A stretch of DNA of 14,691 nucleotides. It comes from Pleurotus ostreatus/Saccharomyces cerevisiae fusant (Eukaryota > Opisthokonta). Positions 1 to 8,489 of this stretch are shown one piece after another (the first letter of the stretch is position 1; each line of letters opens with the position of its first letter). Below the pieces are notes generated by a model. The model saw nothing but the letters and a program-made list of their open reading frames with translations, was not told the DNA's origin and made no database searches. The DNA lies in the NCBI GenBank assembly GCA_024196135.1, contig JAMQCK010000868.1:1-14691 (forward strand), in the 5' to 3' direction. The translations under genes and the position numbers were made by a program.

Positions 1-38
1 AGACTACAATGGCTTTTGTATACACGGAGGCGAGGGGC

Positions 39-2745
39 CTAGCGTGCGCGGCGGTCGTCGCGCGGGGGACGCTTCGTGTCGGGGAAGGGGACACCAGCAC
101 GGGAGTCGCGCGTGCGACCACCGCTACCGCTCGGGCCGCGCTCATGCTTGTAGCCGGTCTCCCCAACCTGTTGGCGCTGTTGCCAATCCTCGACCTTCAT
201 CGTAGACAAGCGCTTGGAGTGACCAGAGCCGTTACCCAGCGCGTTCAGTTTGTCGGCGCTGAGCGAACGTTGTCGCCTGCGGTCGCCGTTATCCCGGCTC
301 TCGCTGCGACCACCTTCCCTCAAGCGAGCGGCCTTCTCCGCCTGGCGCTTCGCGACAGCATCGCGCTCCGCCGCCTTCGATTTCTCCCAGCGCGCCTTGG
401 CAGCATCGAGCTCAGCCTGGTCCTTCTGAGCCTGGGTAATCGGAGCTTGCAACTGGTGCAGGTGCTCGCGATGCCTCTCGTTCAGCTCTTCGAAGGTTGC
501 GGTGCGCGGCGTCGAACTCAATCGCTGCGGCTTCGGCGCATGGATAGCAGCCTTCGGCGGGAGGATCGTGGTGGGGATGTTGCCACCGGCGGAGCGGCTG
601 CGTCCATGCTGCTGAGCAAGGGGCACGTCGTCTTCGGAAATGTTGCGCGGACCGGTGTACAGCGCGCTTTCGCGCAGCTTGCGTTCGCGCAACGCCTCGG
701 CAACAGCGGGAGCCATGCTGATGCGTTGAGTAGGGTTCAAAGGACCTGGGCTAGTCGTAGGGATAGGCGGCGTGATGCCTGCAGGCGGCTGCAATAGCTT
801 GCGCTCGGCCACGTACTGGTCCCAGTCAACGTCACGAAGTGGTGCACTTGTCGGGCGTCCGATAGACTCGCCGGCTGAGCTATTCTGTCCAGCTAGCGTC
901 GACAGCTCCATGGAATGAGTGCGCGCACGAGGGTCGCCAGTTCGAGGAGGGCGCAAGTGAGCAGCAGGGAGGAGAGCCGCGGCGGCATCTGTGCTAAGCG
1001 TACGGCGGGAGGTCAGGGATGGGCGGTGAGAGGTCGAGAGGTCAGGCGTTTCCGTGCGGAGAGCGTCAATGGAGCGGCGGAGGTTATCTATTTCGGCAAG
1101 CAGGTCGTCGCGCTTCTGCATTTCCTGCGGAGGTGGTTGAGGCCGACCCTGGTCCTTGGTGATGAAGTCTTTGGGTACGTCGTCTTCTATACCGAACCCA
1201 AGGTCGAGATCGGGAAGCGCGACGGTGGGCTTGCCCCGAGCAGCGCGCTCCTTCTCTTCTTCCGGAGCTGGAGACGCCATAAGGTCGGAGAGACCCGACG
1301 GTCGGCGTTTGCGGTCTTCGTTGGCAAACGAGTGCTCTGTCATCGGCGACGAGGATCCATCCTGGTACTTCATGAGGGGCACCGTCGAAAGGCCACTCTC
1401 GGCGCGATCGTGCTTTGAGAAGGTCGGGTGCTCCCTCTCCCACTGTTCGCGCTCGCGCTCTATCATGGCAAAGCGATCCGCGCCATCTAGGTCCGCTTGG
1501 CGTTCGCGCTTGCGCTGTTCCTCCTGGATCTCCTTGAGCTTCACTTGGAGCGTGCTGAGGATGCGTAGCTGGACAGCTATTCCCATAAGCGCAATGGCTC
1601 CAATTAGGCCGAGTTCAATTTGCATGACTTGGCCGACAGGGAACTTGATGCCATTGTTCTTGAACTTCGGGAACAGACTTTCGAATCCGAGATTCCACAC
1701 GTAGAACTACCAAGGTGTTAGCGCAGTTTTCTCGACGTTGGCAAGGCACTGACCTCCTTCAGGTTCGCGGTCGTGAAGCAGTCGATACCCAGTATGGTTG
1801 CGGATGCGCCAATGAACGCGGTAGAAACCAGTAGAACGTGGTAGTGGATCTGAGGAACAGAGCGTTAGGGCGCGGGGATAAGCGATTGCGAGGAGTATGC
1901 GGACCTTGGGAATCGTGCACAAGACGAAACCAACTACTCCAGCGCCTAAGAGCCCGTTAGTGATGTGCCACACGCTGATACGGTGAGAACACACCGATGT
2001 ACAGAATCCACCGCAGTCCAACGTTTGAGATCAGGCCGCCGTCCCGGAAACACTGGATCCACAGTCCGAGCGCGAACCCGCCCCAGCCGCCGATAGCGTA
2101 GCGAGAAGCCTTCCAGAAGAATATGGCAACGCCGCCTCCGGCGATACCAGCAACGCCGCATGCTAGGACGAACATCCCGCGGATAGTCTTGGAAGGCGGG
2201 TTAATGGCAGGGAGAATGCCGAACTTCGTGATGAGCACGAAGCAGACGAGTGCGAGGGTATAGAAACCAGTGATGAAGAAGGACGTCCTGCGATCGACGC
2301 GTCAGTGGGGCTGCGCTGGCACTGAATAGGGCACGCACCATCTGTTCTTGTGTCCCCAGAACGTGCTCGGCAAGCCAGTGATGATGAGAATGGCACCGAG
2401 CACACCAAAGGCGGGATCGATCTTTGTTTCCAAGAACGTGTTGTCCGCGGACGGCGCCTCGGTCGCGGATGCGGAAGCCGACGAAGAGGAGGATGTAGCA
2501 GTGACGCTGACGCTGAAGACGGAGCTGGAGACGAAGGTGGTCTGGATGGTATCGTCGCCTGAGCGGGTGCGGGTGGTGATCGTGGTTACGCTGGTGGTCC
2601 GCGACAGCGAGACACCGGAAGTGTTGGACGCATCCGCGGACCGCGTGCGGGTGCCAGACTGAGAATTGCTGTTATTGTCATTGTCCTGCGCGGCGACGCC
2701 GGCGAGCAGGGCGAGGGCCGCGATGGCGACCGCTGCGAACCTCAT
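39..2745 (-). CDS. DUF4203-type seven-helix membrane protein with signal peptide and long disordered tail
   Basis: Five exons: 2745-2339, 2287-1995, 1945-1905, 1849-1754 and 1706-39, giving 834 residues ending in TAG. Residues 1-19 form a signal peptide (MRFAAVAIAALALLAGVAAQ). A Ser/Thr-rich, probably O-glycosylated lumenal stretch follows to about residue 105. About seven hydrophobic helices lie between residues 113 and 325, including FGVLGAILIITG, FFITGFYTLALVCFVLI, GMFVLACGVAGIAGGG, a Gly/Trp-rich helix (GGWGGFALGLWIQCF) and the conserved-looking segment ILGIDCFTTANLKEFYVWN. This pattern matches the fungal DUF4203 (TM7SF3/TMEM198-like) family as I know it. The last 500 or so residues are charged and low-complexity, start with a short coiled coil (KEIQEEQRKRERQ) and are probably cytosolic. 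Introns are GT-AG, 51, 49, 55 and 47 nt, and joining the exons restores continuous helices. The biochemical function of the family is not known to me. The gene is in tandem behind the helicase gene, 478 bp downstream of its stop codon. Confidence is high for the gene and moderate for the family name. Confidence 0.85.
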
Positions 2746-3223
2746 GACGGGTGGGAGAGAGCGGTCGAAATCAAGTTGGGTGAAGTCAACAAGCGGGGGA
2801 CCGGGGGAACCGTCGCGTGATGAGGCCGGAGGTGGTGATTATAGCTGATTCGTCGTTGCGCGCGCTGGCATGGGCCAGAAGGGCGTCGGGGGTGGGCTCG
2901 TGGAAGGAAGAGGAAAGAAGGAAAGATAGAAAGCGGACACGCGGGCAGCTAAAGTCGGAGGCAGATGCGGTCGTGACGATTTCAAATAGCCTTCTAGCTC
3001 TTCCGGTCGTGGAGTCTGACTGCGAACTCGACTGCAAGCGCGGGCCCTGCTCGGTACGCGGTCTGCGCTGCGCTAGAAACCGGGTGTGTGTAAGGAGGAG
3101 CAGAGGGGCGTGCGGCGCGCTGATGCAATGCGCAACGGGCGTTGATGATGCGCGGACGCGGCCCAGAGCGACCGTGTGCAGGTGCTCGTGCTGAACGCAG
3201 TGCTGGCATCAACCTAGGAACAA
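2746..3223. promoter_or_regulatory. Intergenic region: helicase 3' end and promoter side of the DUF4203 gene
   Basis: Both flanking genes are on the minus strand, so these 478 bp must hold the 3' UTR of the helicase gene and the 5' control region of the DUF4203 gene. On the minus strand, positions 2934-2902 are almost pure pyrimidine (CT-rich), about 160-190 bp upstream of the ATG. CT-rich tracts of this type commonly lie near transcription starts in filamentous fungi. No convincing TATA box was seen. Open frames here on either strand lack splice support or recognisable domains. Confidence 0.45.
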
Positions 3224-5239
3224 CTACACTTCCTCCTCGTACTCTACGTCATCAAAGTGCGGGAACGCCCTCGGGCTCAGCGACAGCCGCTTCAACACCC
3301 GCTGCAGCCGCCACAGGTCTCCCTGGCGCGCAGCCGCCTTCTCCTCAGGCGCAGCGTCCGGGTCGTACGCAGCACCATCCGCCTCCGTCGTCTCGATGAA
3401 CGAGACCACCTTCCCCCCTCGTCCCGAGCGACCCACGCGTCCTGCAATGTGAACATACGCGTCAGTGGCGCGGGGCACAATCTCCCTCTCGAGCACGCCA
3501 AGGATGAAGACATGCGTGAGGTCGGGTAAATCGAGCCCCCGGATAGCAGAGAAAGTCGACACCAGCATCATCGGATTGCTCCTCGCTTCTTGCGTTCCTG
3601 TCAAAAGACCTCGTTGCTGGGCAAGGTCCAGCGGTCGCGCATTGACACCGAGCTCGCGAAGATCGTACACTGCGCGCTTCACGTTGGCCGATGTGGGCAG
3701 CACAAGGAGCGCCACAGAAGGGACGTCTAACGCGAATGCCGTAGCAATGGCCTCCATGACGTCCGGATTGTAGGGGGACAGCTTGCCGGCAAACCCTACA
3801 GCCAACGGTCAGTAAACTCTGGGGTCTTCCATGATGAAAGTTACTCGCCTCGCTTCTCTTCCTTGCTCAGAACATCCTCGTCGAGTGCTTGCTCTTCCTC
3901 TGACAAGACCGATGGAAGCTCCGTCGCTTGTGTGGATGGCTCCGCGCCAGGAATATTGGTCGCACTGTTCGGCCCAACGAGAATAACGGAATGCTCGACT
4001 CCAGTGCCGCCAAGCCCCATAGTCTTGCTCGCAGATGAACTGTCTTCCTTGCTCTTCGTTATACGCACATAATCATGCCTCGCAAACCATCCACTCTGCC
4101 CGAAGACGTACGAGCTTAGGTGGCCCGGTAGCGTCGCGCTCGCCAGCACCAACTGGGGTCCCCCAATGGTGTCCCGCTTCGATGCACGGCCTGCCTCGTC
4201 GTCGTGTTCGTATTCATTTTCGAGGAGTTCCACGTTCCTGCGTATCCGGTCTTCGTATATGATGTCGAGCAGCTCACGCGTCGGCCCGGGGTGCTTGCGG
4301 ATCCGTCGCTCCAGTGCGCGCCGTTTGTTCGACTGTTCCGGGCCAAGGTCACGTACAGTTTCAACGAGGTAATCCACCTCGTCAACGAAGACGGTCGAAA
4401 GCGAACTGCGGCGGAAAGCGTTGGGGTCCTCGCGATAGACATCGAGAAGAGCTTGTGGAGTGCCAATGAGAATATGGGGCGGCTCGTTGCGCAAGGTCTC
4501 CAATCCCTCTCCGAGATGCATTTGTCCGTCGCGTACGAGGACTTGAGCGATGGAAGATAGTTCTGGAGAGGAGGCGCCGCCAAAGTTCTTGACGATGCTC
4601 TCGATCCAGTTGAGGATCTGGTACGCGAGGTCGCGGTACGGGACAATCATGAGGGAGGTGACGGTGTCCTTCTCGATGGTCCGTCCTTGAGCATTTCTGA
4701 CGCGGAACTTGGTGCGAGGTTTGCTCAGCAAGGCCAGCATCGCGCCGAACGTCCTGCGCAAACAGGTCAGCTCGGAAGTATCATTAGGACATGGAGGGCA
4801 CTCACTTCCCGGTTCCCGTATCATCCTTCAGGATGACATCCTTTCCGCTCAGTATAGCAGGTATCAGGCGCATCTGCATCTCCGTAGGATGCGTAACATG
4901 AGGGAACGCAGCATGCGTCGCGTCGACTATGGGCTTGTGCAGACCCAGCACCTCGAAGTGCACGAGAGGTGCTCCGTACTCCAGTTCACGCATAGCAGCC
5001 GTTCTGTCGTCTAGAATGCCAGAGTAGCGCTGTAGTAGGTTGGAACTGGGCTGCGTGAAGGTTTGTCTACGTCCTGGGCGCTTCGCCCGGTCGTCAGATT
5101 CTTCGGTCTCGCGAGCCTTGTGCTCGTAGTAGGCCTCCGCGGCGCGACTCATCTGGCGTGCACGTATGTGTAGTAGACATGGCGCGCGAGTGGATAGAGA
5201 CGAGGGACGTGCGCGCGCGGAGAGGGTCGACAAGCTCAT
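3224..5239 (-). CDS. Putative mitochondrial DEAD-box-type RNA helicase
   Basis: Three exons: 5239-4806, 4753-3849 and 3795-3224, giving 636 residues. The first in-frame ATG is at 5239; the frame stays open further upstream but without an ATG. Residues 1-35 are rich in Ser, Arg and Ala with no acidic residue, like a mitochondrial presequence. Helicase elements in order: a Q-motif-like HPTEMQ, motif I DDTGTGKT (139-146), Ia PYRDLAYQ (183-190), Ib GTPQALLD, motif II DEVD (269-272), motif III SAT (350-352), motif IV around LLVLPTSANV (476-485), motif V STFSAIRGLD (526-535) and motif VI HIAGRVGR (562-569). The layout resembles fungal Mrh4 and animal DDX28, which act in mitochondrial large-subunit ribosome assembly, so that role is inferred. 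Deviations: Asp where motif I usually has Ala, DEVD instead of DEAD, and Ile563 replacing the usual first Arg of HRxGRxxR. An acidic insert at about 415-446 separates the two RecA domains. Intron 1 is GT-AG, 52 nt. Intron 2 needs a GC donor. Confidence 0.87.
3796..3848 (-). other. GC-AG intron in the helicase gene
   Basis: This 53-nt intron starts with GCGAGT after an exon ending in CGAG and ends in TGTAG. A TGA in the downstream frame at the right distance forces the acceptor to be this TAG, which needs a phase-1 donor. The nearby GT (GTAACT, four bases downstream) is phase 2 and would shift out of the conserved helicase frame. The GC donor fits the AG|GCRAGT pattern known for GC-AG introns, and the length matches its neighbours. 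Confidence 0.75.
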
Positions 5240-5662
5240 CGTCGGTGCCAAGTTGAAGACAAGTCGCGAAACGACGCGATCGAGCAGACCTGTCGGGCCG
5301 ATCAACCGGTGCGCTTCACGGAGGCAAAGTCAAAATGCGACTCAAGAGGACTCAAAATTCTCAATTTGGTGTGCGAGATTCAGGCAGTTGCAAGGTTACA
5401 AACAAAGGGTAGAATTGTATTGTGACTTCGTAGAGTGTCATGAAAAGCGTAGATGTAGAATATGTTACAGCTGCTCCTCAACCAGCACCTTGGGGGCACC
5501 AGCGGGGGAGAGTTAGTACCGCGACACGGCGTCCTGGCCCACCAAGGTTCGGTGAGTCCAACCGTTACGCGGTGCGCGTTGAATGTTATTTGCGCGGGTG
5601 CGCTAGGGCAGCAGGCAGCGGCTGAGTACACAGGGAAGCCGCTAAGCCTACAAGAGGCGCCG
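5240..5662. promoter_or_regulatory. Intergenic region: transporter 3' end and helicase promoter side
   Basis: These 423 bp lie between two minus-strand genes. The half next to the transporter stop should hold its 3' UTR. The half next to 5240 should hold the helicase 5' UTR and promoter. The part nearest the helicase stays open in the helicase frame but has no ATG. I see no TATA box, RNA gene, repeat or convincing small ORF here. Confidence 0.35.
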
Positions 5663-7960
5663 CTATGCCTCGTGCGCCTGCCCTTGCGGGTGGTTGTCCT
5701 GCACTTGGTGGACGCCGGACTTGGCGCTGAGCGTGCGCGTCAGGAGCCCGCGCGACGAGCCTGGGCCGTAGATCGTGCCGTAGCCCGCGGGGACGTGCGT
5801 GAGCAGTGAGTCCGTGTCGGAGTCGGACGCATTGTCCATGATCTCCTCGTACTCTTCCTCGCCGAACACGGCGTCCATTTCTTCGAGGGGAACGCCCTTT
5901 GTTTCGGGGTACACTAAAAAGAGGTCAGATAGGTGGGGATATAATGAAGGGGTTTTACTTACTGAAGTACACCAGCACAAAACTGCAGACACAGAAAAAG
6001 CCGTGCATCGGGTACAGCCGCCATTCGATCAGCTCTTGTAGGACTGGGGTGGCTTCGCCAACGACGAAGTTGAAGAACCAGTTCGAGGCCGTCGAAAGCG
6101 AGACACCCTTGGCGCGGAAAGTGAGGGGCATAATCTATATCGACAATGTCAGTATCCGCACGTTGTGAAGAGGCTTGAACGTACCTCGGGCGGGTACAGC
6201 CAAGGGATGGGACCCCAACTGTAGCCGAAGGCGGCATTGAAGATGATAACGCAGGCAACAACGGCGTTTGGAGTCATGGGAACGTCTATGTACATCCACC
6301 AACCTGTCGCACCCAGAGCGAGGGCCATCTAAATATCGGGTGAACAAGACGCGCCAGCACATAATGACTACCACCACGTACGATAACGGCACCAGAAAGC
6401 AGGATCGCACGGCGTCCCCAGCGGTCGACGAGAATCCATGGAGGAAGCGTACTCAGCACATAGATGCAGGAGTTGATACCCGTCATGAGGATGGCCTCAC
6501 GGCCAATCCATCCGGCTTCCTCGAAGACACGGGCTGCCAAAGATTAGGCATCTCGACAACAGGTGAGCAGCAGGAGACCTACGGGCGTAGTACGAGATGA
6601 CTGGGAAGAGGGTCAGCATCAGGAGAATACACGAATTGAGAGCTGCTGACCATTGATGCCGTTCAGCTGGGCGAAAGCCTGAGAAGAGCAGGCGAGAATG
6701 ACACGCCGGCGGTACTTCTTCCACATTACCCCGTAGCCGCGACCCTCGCCAGAGTTGCGCTGCGAGCATAGTCAAGGAGCTTTGCCAATGAAGTCCGGAA
6801 GGGTACACACCTCCTCGTCGACCTTCTCTCTGATTTCCTTGTATTCGGCGATGGCGATGACATCCTCCGGATCGCCACCATGCAGGTCCGCGAGCACGCG
6901 CATGCCCTGGGCGTCATTATCCGTATCGACCAGCCATCTACAACTAATCAGATGGAAATGCGGGGCGCGAAGCCACGAAGCACGCACCTGGGGCTCTCGG
7001 GCATAATGAGCGAGCCCAAAGCAAGAATCGTGCCTATGACGCATTGCAACAGAAGAGGTACGCGCCAGGACAAGTCGGAGTCGATAAAGGAGCAGAAGTA
7101 GCCCACCCACTGAGGCGAGGCGTTAGCACCGGCCTGTTCATGAGAGGTAATCACGGGGGTGCGTACCACAGATACCGAGTATCCTATGATGTTGCCGGTG
7201 AACTCCATACACGCGAGGGCGCCGCGCTTGAAGGACGTCAGCTGACAGGTTTAAACGCCACCGCGTAACATACATGATCGGGCGGCGATATTTCACTCTG
7301 GTATATGGGCACAATAGTCCTGATGCGGCGCGCGGAGGTCAGCAGCAGGCGAGGGGGGCTACGCGAGGAGACAACGCACGAGAGCAGTCCGACACCAAAG
7401 CCGGAGATTACACGTCCAACGATCATGACTGCGAAGCCATTCGTGAAGGTTTGGACAGCGCCTCCCGCCGTGAAGACAACGGCGCCAATGAAGAGCGTGC
7501 CCTTGCGTCCGATGAGGTCGCCGACGCGTCCGGCGGCAAGGGAGGTGACTAGATACGGGGTGAGCGATGATGTAAGTGCACGAGGTGCGCGCGCGACGTA
7601 CTGAACGCGCCAATCTCAAGGACGGCCACCATGGTGCCCGTCTGGAAGGCTGTCGGCGTCTGGAAGTAGTTACGGAAGTGCGGTTGGGTGATGATCCCGC
7701 TCATCACGCTGCAGGGGGAGGTGGTCAGCGCGACGCGGGGTGAAGGCGGGGTAGGAGTACACATACCCTTGGTCATATCCAAACTACAGACACAGACGAT
7801 GGGAAGCGCGATAGTAAGTAGGGCGCGCGAACTCGGTCGTTATTGCACGTACCAGGAAGACGCCGAGGGAGGCGAAGATGGAGATGGCATAGAGCAGCGG
7901 CTGGCCTGTGAGCTTGAGGTACTTGCTGGGCGGCGCGGCTTGCGGGACGTCGTCCGCCAT
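5663..7960 (-). CDS. MFS sugar transporter (sugar porter family)
   Basis: Fourteen exons: 7960-7853, 7783-7767, 7708-7602, 7548-7380, 7319-7274, 7226-7167, 7109-6988, 6937-6811, 6759-6651, 6600-6583, 6533-6382, 6328-6185, 6134-5963 and 5913-5663, joining to exactly 533 residues, the usual size for this family. It should be a 12-helix plasma-membrane importer of a sugar or polyol, probably by proton symport. Diagnostic motifs: FGYDQGVMSG (37-46), RVGDLIGRKG (85-94), PESPRW (206-211), QLNGINVISYYAP (283-295), DRWGRR (331-336), WGPIPWLYPPEIMP (383-396) and PETKG (453-457). The cytosolic C-tail is acidic and Ser/Asp-rich. The 13 introns are all GT-AG, 47 to 69 nt, and exons 2 and 10 are only 17 and 18 nt. 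The substrate cannot be assigned; fungal hexose, glycerol and quinate carriers share these motifs. The ATG is divergent from the MIM2 gene, 222 bp away, and an out-of-frame ATG lies 7 nt upstream of the start. Confidence 0.95.
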
Positions 7961-8182
7961 GATGCATTACTCGGCGAGGATCTCGCTCGCGGGGTCGTGA
8001 TGGAGGTGGGAGGCAAAAGCAGGGACCTTGGAGCGTTCGTCGGCAACTCCTTGGCACATAACAAATCCCGGCCCGCCCACCCGGATCTTGCTCTCCCCCG
8101 CCACCGCGCCAGCTTACGTCCACGGCGTGCAGCTTCTCTGTCTCCTCTGCTTGGGTTTTTGGGTGTAGATTTGAACGCTAGA
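7961..8182. promoter_or_regulatory. Shared promoter region between the transporter and MIM2 genes
   Basis: These 222 bp separate two divergent start codons, so both promoters must lie within or overlap it. On the plus strand a pyrimidine-rich tract (about 8132-8150, CTTCTCTGTCTCCTCTG) lies some 35-50 bp upstream of the MIM2 ATG, where fungal transcription starts often sit. No TATA box was seen. Confidence 0.5.
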
Positions 8183-8474
8183 ATGGCCTCTGAGCTGGAT
8201 TCACTCGACGATCTCTCGGACACCTCGTCTGTTCGCTCGGACGACAGCTACCTCCAGGCGCTCATCGAGTGGGAGGAAAACCTCGACCAGCTCCGTGACA
8301 TCTTCGGCATGGTCCTCCTCCCCTTACTCGGTCGCTATCTGGGTCGTAAATGGAGCTTCTGGGGTGCGTGCCTCGTGTTCTCCTACGCGTCGCGTTCCCA
8401 ACTCACATACCCCAGCTTTCGACCGCTACAAGCGGCTCGGCTTGGGCAAGGCCTTCCTTCTCGGCGCGTCATGA
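8183..8474 (+). CDS. MIM2: MIM2-like mitochondrial outer membrane import protein
   Basis: Two exons, 8183-8363 and 8416-8474, are joined over a 52-nt GT-AG intron (GTGCGT to CCCCAG) to give 79 residues. The N-terminal 25 residues are acidic and Ser-rich (LDSLDDLSDTSSVRSDDSY). Then comes an amphipathic segment (LIEWEENLDQLRDIFGM) and one hydrophobic helix around VLLPLLGRYLGRKWSFWAF (about 43-62). A short basic tail ends KRLGLGKAFLLGAS. Size, acidic N-terminus, WEENL-type segment, single helix and basic end fit fungal Mim2 as I know it. Mim2 works with Mim1 in the mitochondrial outer membrane to insert helical outer-membrane proteins and to help TOM assembly. GRYLG inside the helix is a GxxxG pattern. 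The gene is squeezed between the divergent transporter and the convergent PPR gene, 15 bp from the PPR stop. The assignment rests on remembered family features, not an alignment. Confidence 0.75.
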
Positions 8475-8489
8475 GGAGTAGAGATTATA

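Noticed and set aside
1..10. Ten bases (AGACTACAAT) shared with the LTR at 14432-14441
   Set aside because: A 10-bp match in 14.7 kb is within chance, and there is no further similarity on either side.
9..797. 262-residue plus-strand open frame
   Set aside because: It is the reverse of the disordered tail of the DUF4203 gene and is compositionally biased, with no recognisable family.
1156..1704. 182-residue plus-strand open frame opposite the DUF4203 gene
   Set aside because: It reads the reverse complement of a well-supported exon and is Ser/Arg-rich low complexity.
2817..3194. 125-residue plus-strand frame in the intergenic region
   Set aside because: Its composition is Arg/Cys-rich and random-looking, the region is expected to be a promoter and 3' UTR, and no splice or domain support was found.
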